Assembly: GCF_900177745.1 (NCBI RefSeq)
Contig: NZ_FXAR01000003.1
Coordinates: forward strand, 124,001 to 188,000
Origin: Corynebacterium pollutisoli
GTDB taxonomy: Bacteria; Actinomycetota; Actinomycetes; Mycobacteriales; Mycobacteriaceae
DNA: 64,000 bases
Direction of reading: 5' to 3'
Shown: positions 39,959 through 53,089 of the stretch, piece by piece
How positions within the stretch are numbered: the first letter of the stretch is position 1
Layout: each line of letters starts with the position of its first letter
Translations under genes and position numbers: made by a program
Notes under the pieces: generated by a model
Databases searched by the model: none
Seen by the model: the letters and a program-made list of their open reading frames with translations, nothing else
Told to the model about the DNA's origin: nothing

Positions 39959-41188
39959 TCAGTTCTCCTTCAGGAGCCACGGGGACGCGGCGACGATGAT
40001 GGCTTCAGCGCCGCGGTCGAGTGTGGGCTGGATGTCGGGTGCGAAGAAGGGGGAGTGGTTGCCGGGCGCGGTCGCGGTGTCGGCGAACCCGCCGAGGCCC
40101 CAGAAGGTGTACGGCACGCCCAGGGAATCCGGGATGACGGAGAAGTCCTCGGAGGCGGGCACGGGACCCATCTCGACGGAGTTCTCGCCGAAGAAGTCGT
40201 CGAAGGCGGCGGCGACAGTGTCCGTCACGTCGTCGTCGTTGTTGGTCAGCGGGTAGACGTCGAAGTACTCGAACTCCGGCTCCCGCGGGCTGCGGGAGGC
40301 TTCGCACTCCGCCTTGACGATCCTCTCGATCGCCTCGTGCAGCGAGGCGCTGACCTCGGCGTTGTAGGCGCGTGTGTTGAGCAGCAGGATCGCCGAATCC
40401 GGAATGATGTTGGATTTCGTGCCGGCGTGGAAGGAGCCGACGGTCACCACCGCGGTCTCCTTGGGCGCGACCTCGCGGGAGATGATGGTCTGCAGGCGGG
40501 TGACGATGGATGCGCCCAGGACGATCGGGTCGACGCCGAGGTTGGGCATCGCGCCGTGGGAGCCCTTGCCGTAGATGGTGATCTTGATCGAGGCCGCCTG
40601 GGAGAACAGCGGGCCGCGGCGGGTGCCGACGGCCCCGCCCGGGAGTATCCCGAGCACGTGCTGGCCCAGGTAGACGTCCGGGGTGGGCATCTTGGCGGCG
40701 ATGTCGTTGTCCACCATGTCCTGGGCGCCGGCCGCGATCTCCTCGGCCGGCTGGAAGACGCCGACGAAGGTGCCGGACCACTCTCCGCGGGCGGCGGCCA
40801 GGGCCTCGAGGGCGCCGAGCAGGGACACGATGTGTACATCGTGGCCGCAGGTGTGCGCGACCGGCGTTTCCACGCCGGTGTTCTCGTCGACTTGGGTCAC
40901 TCCCTCGGCGGAGTAGTCCTTGCCGGACTGCTCGGCCATGGGTAGTCCGTCGATGTCGGCGCGCATCGCGACAACGGGGCCGTCACCGTTGCGGAGGATG
41001 GCGACCAGGCCGGTCCTGCCGACCGGGTTGAGCTCGTCGACGCCGATGCGGTCGAGCTCTTCCCGGATTTTCGCCGAGGTCTTGTGTTCCTGGAGGGAGA
41101 GCTCCGGGATTCGGTGGAATTCCTTGTACAGCTCTTCGCGGGCGCTTCTGGTGGTGTCGAGATGGGAAACGATGTTCTGGATCGTCAT
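39959..41188 (-). CDS. M20-family amidohydrolase
   Basis: 409 residues, similar to indole-3-acetyl-amino-acid and N-acyl-amino-acid hydrolases. Metal-binding AHTCGHDVHIVSLLGA and FQPAEEIAAGA; dimerisation domain IKITIYGKGSHGAMP. Cytosolic. First gene of an operon with two exporters, so one scenario is uptake or formation of an N-acyl amino acid, hydrolysis, and export of a product. ATG 41188 with GGAG upstream; a 20-base palindrome lies 37 bases before it. Confidence 0.87.
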   Translation of the reverse strand: MTIQNIVSHLDTTRSAREELYKEFHRIPELSLQEHKTSAKIREELDRIGVDELNPVGRTGLVAILRNGDGPVVAMRADIDGLPMAEQSGKDYSAEGVTQVDENTGVETPVAHTCGHDVHIVSLLGALEALAAARGEWSGTFVGVFQPAEEIAAGAQDMVDNDIAAKMPTPDVYLGQHVLGILPGGAVGTRRGPLFSQAASIKITIYGKGSHGAMPNLGVDPIVLGASIVTRLQTIISREVAPKETAVVTVGSFHAGTKSNIIPDSAILLLNTRAYNAEVSASLHEAIERIVKAECEASRSPREPEFEYFDVYPLTNNDDDVTDTVAAAFDDFFGENSVEMGPVPASEDFSVIPDSLGVPYTFWGLGGFADTATAPGNHSPFFAPDIQPTLDRGAEAIIVAASPWLLKEN

Positions 41189-41224
41189 GGCTGCTCCATT
41201 TCCAGCGGAAGATAATACCTTTTA

Positions 41225-41244
41225 TTGAACTCCGAGGAGCTCAA
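41225..41244. promoter_or_regulatory. Palindromic operator candidate of the amidohydrolase-MFS operon
   Basis: TTGAACTCCGAGGAGCTCAA, a 20-base dyad with one mismatched pair, positioned where a repressor would cover the promoter. No regulator gene is adjacent. Confidence 0.45.
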
Positions 41245-41725
41245 TGGTCAAAGCAATGTGGGATGTGATATTCACCTCATCATGGATGAAGTTGTCGACG
41301 AGTAGTACCTCCATCACCAAAATACCCCGTATGCATTGCGTACGGGTGTGTTTTCCGGCGGCCGGTCCCGGCCCGTTGCGCCAGTCTTCCCCGGGGCGGC
41401 TTCCCCGGGTCGGTGGGGCCGCGGAAAGCCCGACGGGACCGGTGCGGACGAGCGCCCCGAGGTGCCCTCCCCAATGTTCCGCAGAAGTGCATGGTCATGG
41501 CGGCGTTCGCGGATCGTCAGGGTGACCGAGTTGGCCAGCCCCACCGACATGACCCGCGCCTCGCCCGAACCGTGGAACTGGCTCGCCGCATTCGTCGACG
41601 GCGCGGTCCCGACAGTCATTGCAACCTGTTTTGGCCTCATAACCTTGGTCTGAGCCGCCGTGGACCCGTAGAAGATTATTAGGGTGGGAGTGTGACATTC
41701 CCCGGCGTGTGGTTTCAAGGTGGCC
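41245..41725. other. 480-base stretch without a supported gene
   Basis: Both strands have open frames, but none has a start with a ribosome binding site or a recognisable product. It contains a hairpin at 41326-41354. The region just before 41726 must hold the promoter of the secreted-protein gene. Part of it may be a decayed gene. Confidence 0.5.
41326..41354. terminator. Short hairpin with T-run
   Basis: CCCGTA/TACGGG (41326-41331/41341-41346) with TTTT at 41351-41354 on the plus strand and a T-rich run on the minus strand side. Weak terminator candidate; the upstream gene that would use it is not evident. Confidence 0.35.
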
Positions 41726-42200
41726 ATGCGCAAGTTCCGTAACACCATGACCACCCTCGCCGTCGCGGGTCTCGTTGCCGCCGCTCCCGCCGTCGCCCAC
41801 GCCGACGTCGTGGACACCTACCTCGCGGCCATCCCCGCCGGCCAGATCTCCTGCCAGCAGGCAAACAACTACTGGACCGACGCCGGCGATTACCAGAGTA
41901 AGCGCAGCCAGGCGCTGCTGGCCGCCAACTTCCATCCGCGCGGCGGCGAAATCCGCGACGCGCTCGCACGTGTCGACGAAGCCGCCCACCGCTGCGGCCT
42001 CATCGGGGGGAGGTGCAACCGCCCCCGCCGCCCAGAACGGCCAGGCCCCGGCTCCCGTCCAGCAGGGCGGCCAGCAGGTTCAGGCCCCCGCCCCCGGACA
42101 GGCTCCCGCTCAGGCTCCCGCCCAGGCCCAGGACAACACCGTGAGCATCGGCGGCCAGACCTTCCCGGTGCCGGAGATTCTCGCCCCCGTTGTCAACTGA
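41726..42200 (+). pseudogene. Secreted protein with a frameshift at a G run
   Basis: Start ATG 41726 gives a signal peptide ending ...APAVAHA, then DVVDTYLAAIPAGQ. Reading continues to CGLIGG, then meets GGGGGG (42005-42010). The original frame becomes Arg-rich nonsense, while the +1 frame carries on with ATAPAAQNGQAPAPVQQGG, an Ala/Pro/Gln-rich tail and a clean end PVPEILAPVVN at 42200. Removing one G restores a 157-residue secreted protein. Sequencing error, true decay or phase variation are all possible. Followed by a strong terminator. Confidence 0.8.
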
Positions 42201-42252
42201 CTGCGAGACGCCTTGGGCAACCTGGGCATCCGCTTCTAAACAAGCAGAAAAC

Positions 42253-42299
42253 ACGACGCCGGGCCGGGAACATGAAAGAAGTCCCCGGCCCGGCGTCGT
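42253..42299. terminator. Bidirectional terminator before fprA
   Basis: Perfect 16-base stem ACGACGCCGGGCCGGG/CCCGGCCCGGCGTCGT with a 15-base loop, between the 3' ends of two converging genes. Confidence 0.7.
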
Positions 42300-42306
42300 C
42301 GTGCCG

Positions 42307-43674
42307 CTAAATCTCGTACTCGGGGTGCGAGGAGGTGACCATCTGGTCCCACTCGACGATCTTCTTGCGCTCGCGGCCCTCGGCCTCGCCGAGTGAACGC
42401 TCGGCGGCATCGAGGTTGCGCCAGCCTTCCCAGGTGGTGACGGCGATCCCGCGGGCGTCGAGAAGCTCCAGGACAGCCTGGGGCTCAGGCTTTGCCGGGG
42501 CACTCAGGCGGCCCGCGTTGAAGTCCTCGAGCAGCATGGTCGTCGTGTCCTTCGCGTCGGACTTGGTGTTGCCGATCAGGCCGACGGGGCCGCGCTTGAT
42601 CCAGCCGGTGGCGTACAACCCCTGGACCGGCGCCTCGGTGGAGGGGTCGAGGACCCGGCCGCCGTCGTTGGGGATGACGGCGCGCTCGGCGTCGAAAGGC
42701 ACGCCTTCGACGGCCTCGGAGCGGTAACCGACGGCGCGGTACACCGCCTGGACATCCCAGGTAGTGAACTTCCCGGTACCGCTGACGTTGCCGGTGCCGT
42801 CCAGCTGGGTGCGTTCGGTCTTCAGTCCGACGACGCGGCCGTCCTCGCCGAGGATCTCCACGGGGGACTCGAAGAAGTGCAGGTAAAGCTTGTGCGTGGC
42901 GCCCTTCGGCTCACGGATGGCGTAACCCTCCAGGGTCTGGCACACCAGGTCCACGGACTTCGACTCGCGGCGGGCGGCCTCGGACGCGGCGTCGTAGTCG
43001 ATGTCCTCCGGGTCGACGATGACCTCGAAGTTCTCCGAGTGGTCGAGCTCCTTGAGCTCCAGGGGGGTGAACTTGGCCTGCGCGGGGCCGCGGCGGCCGA
43101 AGACGTGGACCTCCTTGACGGCGGAGCGCGCCAGGTTCTCGTAGACGTTGTCCGGGATCTCGGTGACCTTGAGCTCGTCGGCGGTCTTCGCGAGGATGCG
43201 CGCGATGTCGAGGGCGACGTTGCCCACGCCGATGACGCCGACCTTCTCGGCCGTGAGATCCCAGTCGCGGGCGAAGTCCGGGTTGCCGTCGTAGAAACCG
43301 ACGAACTCGCCGGCACCGAAGGACCCGTCGAGCTCGGAGCCGGGGATGCGCAGGTCACGGTCGCCGGTGGCGCCGGTGGAGAAGACGATCGCGTCGTAGT
43401 AGTCGCGCATCTCGTCGACGGTGAGGTCCCTGCCGATCTCGATGTTGCCCAGCAGGCGGATCTCAGGCTTGTCCAGCACGGCGTGCAACGACTTCACGAT
43501 GCCCTTGATGCGCGGGTGATCCGGTGCCACGCCGTAGCGGATGAGGCCGAACGGGGCGGGCATGCGCTCGAAGAGGTCGACCGTCACGTCCTCCCCCGAC
43601 TTCACGAGCAGATCCGAGGCATAGATACCGGCGGGACCGGCACCGACAACGGCGACGCGCAGGGGACGGGACAT
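42307..43674 (-). CDS. fprA: Ferredoxin/adrenodoxin-type NADP+ reductase FprA
   Basis: 455 residues, the GlutR-like two-dinucleotide fold of mycobacterial FprA. FAD loop VAVVGAGPAGIYAS at 7-20, MPAPFGLIRYGVAPDHP, NADP loop VGVIGVGNVALDIAR, and TGWIKRGPVGLIGNTKSDA near the C-terminus. Passes electrons between NADPH and ferredoxin. ATG 43674 with AAGGA upstream at a long spacing. Divergent from pta; same arrangement as in C. glutamicum, from memory. Confidence 0.93.
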   Translation of the reverse strand: MSRPLRVAVVGAGPAGIYASDLLVKSGEDVTVDLFERMPAPFGLIRYGVAPDHPRIKGIVKSLHAVLDKPEIRLLGNIEIGRDLTVDEMRDYYDAIVFSTGATGDRDLRIPGSELDGSFGAGEFVGFYDGNPDFARDWDLTAEKVGVIGVGNVALDIARILAKTADELKVTEIPDNVYENLARSAVKEVHVFGRRGPAQAKFTPLELKELDHSENFEVIVDPEDIDYDAASEAARRESKSVDLVCQTLEGYAIREPKGATHKLYLHFFESPVEILGEDGRVVGLKTERTQLDGTGNVSGTGKFTTWDVQAVYRAVGYRSEAVEGVPFDAERAVIPNDGGRVLDPSTEAPVQGLYATGWIKRGPVGLIGNTKSDAKDTTTMLLEDFNAGRLSAPAKPEPQAVLELLDARGIAVTTWEGWRNLDAAERSLGEAEGRERKKIVEWDQMVTSSHPEYEI

Positions 43675-44146
43675 GGTGATGGAACATCCTTCGGGGTGGG
43701 GACAGTTTCGTTCCATAGTACTGACCTCTGCTGCGCGTCCCATATTCCGGGCGGGGGTACCGATGGGGTGTGGTCCGGAGCACCGTTCCCGGGGTGATTC
43801 GCGGAAATTTGCAGGTGTGTCAGGTCGGTTCGCGGGGAGATCCGCGGCGTCGGGGTGCGCGATCGGGCACGATTCCCACACCGCGCTGCGACGGGTTGGT
43901 CATACGTCGTATTGTGGGCGTGTGCTGCGGGTTTTCGTGCTTATCGACGCTCCGTCCGGGCCGCTTCCGTGACTCTATGCGGGGTGTCACATTGTGGAAT
44001 GTCCGGTTATGTCGTGTTAAGTCTGAAAATTGCGGGCGTTACCAGTGTGGCGGAGGCGACATTCGTTATAGAATGGCGACCGATCCCACACGAGCGGCGA
44101 TCCCGTGTTGCCCCGGACACCCCGCTCAGCGACAGAAAGGTTACGC
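43675..44146. promoter_or_regulatory. 470-base regulatory region of pta-ackA and fprA
   Basis: No gene seen. It contains several short G/C runs (GGGGT, CGGGGTG) of the kind RamA binds, and a -10-like TATAGAAT (44067-44074) 72 bases before pta. One GTCGATAAG motif lies at 43940-43948, one of only two in non-coding DNA. Confidence 0.5.
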
Positions 44147-45520
44147 ATGTCTGACCCTCGTTCAGCACTGCTCAGTGTCGTCAACCGCAACTTCGACGGT
44201 GTCGACATTGACGGCCTGGCCGCGTCCCTCGGCCTCGGCGTCCGCCGCCTCGGCGACCACGAGCCCAAGGTCGGCTCCATCGTCACCGCAGGACTTCTCG
44301 ACGACGGACCGGCCCTCGTCGTCGGCACCGGCAACCTGCACTTCGACGCGGAGATCGCCGCGGCCCTCGGCCTGCCGATCATCCTGCTGACCGACGCCGC
44401 AGGCTCCCACGTCCAGCTCGCCGAGCGTCAGGCCAAGACCCTCGACGCCGTCATCGCCGCCGCCGTCACCGAGGACGGCCTGCGCGACGTCGTCAAGCTG
44501 AAGGAGGCCCTCAAGATCAACGTCTCCCCGGTCATGTCCCCGCCGGTCTTCGAGTCCTGGCTGCTCCAGCGCGCCAAGGACGCCAAGGCCCACATCGTCC
44601 TCCCCGAGGGCGAGGACGACCGCATCCTGCTCGCCGCCGGCCAGCTGCTCGACCGCGACATCGTCGAGCTCACCATCCTGGGCAAGCCGGACGAGATCAA
44701 GAACCGCTCCGGAGAGCTGGGCGTCGACCTGGGCAAGGCCCACATCATCGACCACCTCACCTCCCCGCTCCTCGACGAGTTCGCCGAGGAGTTCGCCGAG
44801 CTCCGCAAGTCCAAGGGCGTCACCCTCGAGGAAGCCCGCGAGACGATGAAGGACATCTCCTACTTCGGCACCATGATGGTCCACAAGGGCATCGCCGACG
44901 GCATGGTCTCCGGCGCCGCCAACACCACCGCCCACACCATCAAGCCCTCCTTCCAGATCATCAAGACCACCCCCGACGCCTCCGTGGTCTCCTCGATCTT
45001 CCTCATGGTCATGCGTGGCCGCCTGTGGGCCTTCGGCGACTGCGCCGTCAACCCCAACCCGACCGCCGAGCAGCTCGGTGAGATCGCCGTCGTCTCCGCC
45101 AAGACCGCCGCCCAGTTCGGCATCGACCCGCGCGTCGCCATGCTGTCCTACTCCACCGGTTCCTCCGGCTCCGGCCCGGACGTCGAGCGCGCCATCGACG
45201 CCCTCCACAACGCCAAGCGCATCAACCCCGAGCTCAAGGTCGACGGCCCGCTGCAGTTCGACGCGGCTGTGGACCCGGGCGTCGCGAAGAAGAAGATGCC
45301 CGACTCCGACGTCGCCGGCCAGGCCAACGTCTTCGTGTTCCCCGACCTCGAGGCCGGCAACATCGGCTACAAGACCGCCCAGCGCACCGGCTCCGCCCTC
45401 GCCGTCGGCCCGATCCTGCAGGGCCTGAACAAGCCCGTCAACGACCTCTCCCGGGGTGCCACCGTCCCGGACATCGTCAACACCGTCGCTATCACCGCCA
45501 TCCAGGCCGGAGGAAAATAA
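44147..45520 (+). CDS. pta: Phosphotransacetylase
   Basis: Interconverts acetyl-CoA and acetyl phosphate. 457 residues: an N-terminal ~130-residue DRTGG-like domain and the C-terminal PTA_PTB catalytic domain ([54 protein letters not shown]). ATG 44147 with AGAAAGG upstream. Overlaps ackA by one base (TAATG). Confidence 0.96.
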   Translation: MSDPRSALLSVVNRNFDGVDIDGLAASLGLGVRRLGDHEPKVGSIVTAGLLDDGPALVVGTGNLHFDAEIAAALGLPIILLTDAAGSHVQLAERQAKTLDAVIAAAVTEDGLRDVVKLKEALKINVSPVMSPPVFESWLLQRAKDAKAHIVLPEGEDDRILLAAGQLLDRDIVELTILGKPDEIKNRSGELGVDLGKAHIIDHLTSPLLDEFAEEFAELRKSKGVTLEEARETMKDISYFGTMMVHKGIADGMVSGAANTTAHTIKPSFQIIKTTPDASVVSSIFLMVMRGRLWAFGDCAVNPNPTAEQLGEIAVVSAKTAAQFGIDPRVAMLSYSTGSSGSGPDVERAIDALHNAKRINPELKVDGPLQFDAAVDPGVAKKKMPDSDVAGQANVFVFPDLEAGNIGYKTAQRTGSALAVGPILQGLNKPVNDLSRGATVPDIVNTVAITAIQAGGK

Positions 45521-46719
45521 TGACCTACGCACTCGTCCTGAACTCCGGTTCTTCGTCCATCAAGTTCCAGATCCTCGACCCGACCGCCGACGCCGCCGAC
45601 GACCCGTTCGTCTCCGGCCTCGTCGAGCAGATCGGTGAGCCCAGCGGCAACATCGTCGTGAAGATCAACGGCGAGAAGTACACCTCCCAGGCCCCGATCC
45701 CGGACCACTCCGTCGGCCTCGAGATGGCCTTCGCCATCCTCGGCGAGCACGGCGCCGGCCCGACCGACGTCGACATCTCCGCTGTCGGCCACCGCGTCGT
45801 CCACGGCGGCAAGGTCTTCTCCAAGCCCGAGATCATCAACGACCAGGTCGTCGAGATGATCCGCGACATCATCCCGCTGGCCCCGCTGCACAACCCGGCC
45901 AACGTCGACGGCATCGAGGTCGCCCGCCAGATCCTCCCCGACGTCCCGCACGTCGCCGTCTTCGACACCGGCTTCTTCGCCGACATGCCGCCGGCCGCCG
46001 CCCTCTACGCCATCAACGCCGAGGTCGCCGGTGAGAACGGTGTCCGCCGCTACGGCTTCCACGGCACCTCCCACGAGTTCATCTCGCAGCAGGTCCCGGC
46101 ACTCCTGGGCAAGGACCCGAAGAACGTCAACCAGATCGTCCTCCACCTGGGCAACGGCGCCTCCTGCTCCGCCGTCCAGGGTGGCCACGCCATCGACACC
46201 TCCATGGGCATGACCCCGCTGGCCGGCCTCGTCATGGGCACCCGCTGCGGTGACATCGACCCGGGCATCATCTTCCACCTCTACCGCACCGCCGGCCTGA
46301 GCATCGACGACATCGACACCCTGCTCAACCGCAAGTCCGGTATCAAGGGCATGTCCGGCGTCAACGACTTCCGCGAGCTGCGCCAGATGATCGAGGACGG
46401 CGACACCGACGCCTGGTCCGCCTACAACATCTACATCCACCAGCTGCGTCGCTACATCGGCTCCTACATGATCGCCCTGGGCCGCGTCGACGCCATCACC
46501 TTCACCGCCGGTGTCGGTGAGAACGCCAAGTTCGTCCGTGAGGACGCCATGGCCAACCTGGAGATGTACGGCATCAAGATCGACCCGGAGCGCAACGACC
46601 TGCCCAACGACGGTCCGCGCGAGATCTCCTCCGACGACTCCGCCGTCAAGGTCTTCGTCGTCCCCACCAACGAGGAGCTGGCCATCGCCCAGAAGGCCAC
46701 CGCACTCGCCGGTAAGTAG
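45520..46719 (+). CDS. ackA: Acetate kinase
   Basis: Makes acetyl phosphate from acetate and ATP, or the reverse. 399 residues. N-terminal [20 protein letters not shown], the catalytic Arg/His segment [10 protein letters not shown] and [13 protein letters not shown]. Start codon shares its A with the pta stop. Strong codon bias. Followed by a terminator. Confidence 0.97.
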   Translation: MTYALVLNSGSSSIKFQILDPTADAADDPFVSGLVEQIGEPSGNIVVKINGEKYTSQAPIPDHSVGLEMAFAILGEHGAGPTDVDISAVGHRVVHGGKVFSKPEIINDQVVEMIRDIIPLAPLHNPANVDGIEVARQILPDVPHVAVFDTGFFADMPPAAALYAINAEVAGENGVRRYGFHGTSHEFISQQVPALLGKDPKNVNQIVLHLGNGASCSAVQGGHAIDTSMGMTPLAGLVMGTRCGDIDPGIIFHLYRTAGLSIDDIDTLLNRKSGIKGMSGVNDFRELRQMIEDGDTDAWSAYNIYIHQLRRYIGSYMIALGRVDAITFTAGVGENAKFVREDAMANLEMYGIKIDPERNDLPNDGPREISSDDSAVKVFVVPTNEELAIAQKATALAGK

Positions 46720-46730
46720 AACGCGAGCAG

Positions 46731-46759
46731 ACCCCCGGTGCCACGGTGCCGGGGGTTTT
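46731..46759 (+). terminator. Terminator after ackA
   Basis: ACCCCCGG/CCGGGGGT stem with inner pairing TGCC/GGTG and a TTTTC tail. Confidence 0.85.
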
Positions 46760-46787
46760 CTCTGTGGTGCCCCTCGAATCCGCCCAG

Positions 46788-46867
46788 TGTTTCCACGTGG
46801 ATTTTTCGGCGCGCGTGCATTTTCCCAGGTCGCGGAATAGGTCAGGCCCTTATCCACGTGGGAACCC
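46788..46867 (-). repeat. Palindromic element copy, inverted relative to the copy at 47893
   Basis: Reading the minus strand: GGGTTCCCACGTGGATAAGG, core TTCCGCGACCTGGGAAAA, and the end ATCCACGTGGAAAC. The outer end is decayed (GTTTCC instead of GGGTTCCC). Together with the copy at 47893-47973 it encloses the gene at 46912. Confidence 0.8.
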
Positions 46868-46911
46868 AAAGGAGGCGAGCGGGGCCGGCCCGCCCGGGTT
46901 AGGGTGGCGGC

Positions 46912-47910
46912 ATGACACGGGTCGGGGGGCCTCTGGTCGACATCTCGGGGATGTCGGAGTGGGAGGCGAGGCAGAAGCTCAGGCAGGCGAGACACATCAA
47001 GCTCGCCAAAGGCATCTACATCGGCGAGGGTGACTGGTCGCGGTTGGACAGCGCAGCACGCGCCACGGCGCAGATCGTGGCGTCGGGGATTGCGACGCCC
47101 GCCACCGTGGTGGCCGGACGATCGGCGGCGATACTCCATGACCTCCCGCTGGTCGGCCGGCTGGATCATCACGCGGTGGAACTCGGTGGGTACCGGGCCA
47201 CGAAGGGCGGCCGTCGGCGTCACGACCACGTGTACCGGAACCTGTCGCCGGCACAGGTGGGGGAGGCAAAGACGGTGACGACACCGTACGGCGACGTCCC
47301 GGCCACCACTCCGGCGGCGACGGGTCTCGACCTGGCCCGTTGGTACGAGCTGTCGCTGGGTGTCCGGTGCCTCGACCGCGCCCTGGCTCGGAAGGCCACG
47401 ACCGCCGCTGACATCGACACGGCTCTAAAGCTCGCCCACGGTTGTTCCGGCATTCAGGCCATGCGGAACGCCGCGCGTCTGGCCTCACCCTGGTCGGAGA
47501 GTCCGCGCGAGTCCGACATGAAGGTCGCGATGTGGGCGGCGGGGCTGCCTCCCCCGTTGCAGCAGGTGAACCTCTACGACGCGTCCGGGGGGTTCGTGGC
47601 GCGGCTGGACTTCTTCTGGCCGGACATCGGGTTCGGCACGGAGTACGACGGCCAGGGAAAACTTGCCGGGGAGTTCGGGGTCCCCGTCGCGGTCGCCGCC
47701 CGGCAGGACGTGGAACGGCAGCATCGGATCAGCAACCTGGGGGTCAGCAACTTCCGGGTGGATCATCGTTCCGCGCGGACCGGCGCGGCGATGCGGGGTG
47801 TCGCGGCGATGTACCGGCGGGTGGCGGCGCGGGGAGTGCCTCTCGACCCGGCCCTGTGGAAGTGCGTGGGCGGGCCGGCGTGGCGACCCCCGGGGTTCCC
47901 ACGTGGATAA
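46912..47910 (+). CDS. AbiEi/DUF559-like endonuclease-fold protein within inverted repeats
   Basis: 332 residues. N-terminal winged-helix-like region similar to AbiEi-type antitoxins (RQKLRQARHIKLAKGIYIGE; ATVVAGRSAAILHDLPLVG). C-terminal PD-(D/E)XK-like region: RLDFFWPDIGFGTEYDGQGK, then QHRISNLGVSNFRVDHRSA, as in DUF559/Vsr-related nucleases. The TAA stop at 47908 lies inside the right-hand palindromic element. No toxin partner is next to it. Function unknown; related actinobacterial genes are often scattered accessory genes. Confidence 0.7.
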   Translation: MTRVGGPLVDISGMSEWEARQKLRQARHIKLAKGIYIGEGDWSRLDSAARATAQIVASGIATPATVVAGRSAAILHDLPLVGRLDHHAVELGGYRATKGGRRRHDHVYRNLSPAQVGEAKTVTTPYGDVPATTPAATGLDLARWYELSLGVRCLDRALARKATTAADIDTALKLAHGCSGIQAMRNAARLASPWSESPRESDMKVAMWAAGLPPPLQQVNLYDASGGFVARLDFFWPDIGFGTEYDGQGKLAGEFGVPVAVAARQDVERQHRISNLGVSNFRVDHRSARTGAAMRGVAAMYRRVAARGVPLDPALWKCVGGPAWRPPGFPRG

Positions 47911-47973
47911 GGGCCCGACCTATTCCGCGACCTGGGAAAACCCCGGCGCACCGGAAAATCCACGTGGGAACCC
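47893..47973 (+). repeat. Palindromic element copy with perfect 16-base terminal repeats
   Basis: GGGTTCCCACGTGGAT at the left and its exact complement ATCCACGTGGGAACCC at the right, with the core TTCCGCGACCTGGGAAAA. It provides the stop codon of the AbiEi-like gene and lies 16 bases from the pknG stop. Confidence 0.85.
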
Positions 47974-47989
47974 TGAGGGAGGCAGCACC

Positions 47990-51440
<3,451 letters not shown>

Positions 51441-51441
<1 letters not shown>

Positions 51442-53012
51442 CACAGGTACTCCTGCAGGCGGGGGCGCACGCCGATCCACACGGCGAGGACAGCGAGGAT
51501 GCTCAGCAGCAGCACGGCGGTGGACACGAGCTGGGTGGCGGCGAGGCCGTCGTTGATGAAGGCGCGCATGGAGGAGCGGGCGTCGGCGATGAGGCGGGAC
51601 AGCGCGCCGTCGAGACGGTCGTAGGAGGCGGCGGCGGTCGGCGGGGCACCGGGCACGAGCGTCGTGGTGGTGGCCAGGCGGACGGCCTCGGCGTAGTTGC
51701 CGGTGTTCATGGCCACGACGAAGCGGTCGTGCGCGCCCTCCCAGTCGTTGAGGGCCGTGCGGGCCTCGATGATCTGCGCGCGGTTCGCCCCGGAGGCCAG
51801 CGGGTTGTGGCCCTCGGCCTGCTCGAAGTCGTCGAGGGCGAGGTTGATGGCGTCGGCGGTGGACCCGAAGGAGACGGAGGTGTCGGAGACGGACTGGCGG
51901 CGGACCAGGGCGAGGGTCTCGGAGGTGCGGGCCTGCTGCGCCTGGATACGGGAGGCGGTGAGCGAGTCCCAGGGCATCGACGCCTCCTCGAAGCCGCGGG
52001 TGCCGGCCTGCCAGGTGCTGAAGTTCGACGCGGAGACCCACACGATGGCGATCGCCATGAGGGCGGTCGCCGCGAGGAAGCCGCGGTTGAGGCGGCGCCG
52101 GGTCATGCGCCACAGCAGCCACTGGGCGACGAGCAGGAAGAACACGGCGGCGAACAGGCCGGACAGCGGCACCCACTGGGGGCGGGTGAGCTGGTGCTGC
52201 TGGTCGCGGACGTTGGAGGAGGTGGCGGCGAAGAGGGTCGCGGCGTCGGGGAGAATCTGTTCACGCATGAGCGACGACGCCTCCGCCATGTAGGCGACGC
52301 CCACGGGGTTGCCCATGCGGTTGTTGGTGCGCGCGGTCTCGACGAGGCCGGTGTAGATGGGGATCTGCCGCTCGATGTCCGCGATGAGCTGCAGCGTCTC
52401 GCGGTCGTTGAAGGCGATGCCGGCGGAGGACTCGGTGGCCGACATCATGGCGCGGTCGATGGCCGCGTTGTAGCGCGCCCGGGTACCCGCCGACTCGACG
52501 CCGGCCTGCACGAAACCGGTGGTGGCGATGGTGTCCGCCAGCGACAGGGAGGTGTAGAGGTTGTGCGCGGCGTAACTCATCGGCTCGGTGGTGGTGAGCA
52601 GGACGTCGAGCTCCTGCTGCCGGTCCGACGACGACTGGGACATCGACCAGCCGGCCGCGAAGATCGCGGTCGACAGGATGACGGAGATGGCCACCAGCTT
52701 GCCGGGCGTGGTGGCAAGGAAGAAGAAGATGCGGCGGAACCACAGGTAGGGCACCGCGAAGGTGTCCATGACGCGGACCATCGCGCCGCGGCGGCGATGC
52801 TCCTCATCCGAGGTGACCTCGTCGAGCCAGTGGTCGCGCGTGTCCTCGGGGACGTCCGCTCCGTCGTCGTCGACGACGGTTCTTTTCGACGCCCGCGTCG
52901 ATCCGTTTCCGGGAGTGCGCAGGCGGGTGCGACGGTAGTGCAGGAGCGTGCCCGTCGGGCCGGAGGTCTCACCCCCCGGGGCACGCTCGGGTTGGTCCGT
53001 CGCGCCAGTCAT
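51441..53012 (-). CDS. glnX: Membrane signal transducer GlnX
   Basis: 523 residues. Several membrane segments: one near residue 95 (KLVAISVILSTAIFAAGWSM), then LSGLFAAVFFLLVAQWLLW and a C-terminal pair, enclosing extracytoplasmic helical domains. Links GlnH outside with PknG inside. The ATG at 53012 has no ribosome binding site. A TATCAT box ends six bases upstream, so a leaderless start at 53012 or at the GTG 53018 is likely. Confidence 0.88.
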
Positions 53013-53089
53013 TGCCACATGATAACCCGCTGAGTGTGTCCTGCGCCATGCCCCGCGCCGGGGGGTGACGGGCGGCTACGCTCGAGGAC

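Noticed and set aside
41336..41653. Plus-strand frame of about 105 codons in the empty region before the frameshifted gene
   Set aside because: No ribosome binding site, Arg/Pro-rich composition and no recognisable domain; the opposite strand is equally open.
46854..46860. TTATCCACG inside the palindromic element as a DnaA box
   Set aside because: One mismatch to consensus at the last base, and it is part of a conserved terminal repeat that explains it.
46788..46867. Palindromic elements as parS sites (CACGTG centre)
   Set aside because: The parS consensus TGTTTCACGTGAAACA is not matched and the CACGTG lies in the arms, not the centre.
46788..47973. Palindromic elements as a CRISPR array
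   Set aside because: Only two copies locally, inverted, 1 kb apart, with a gene between and no cas genes.
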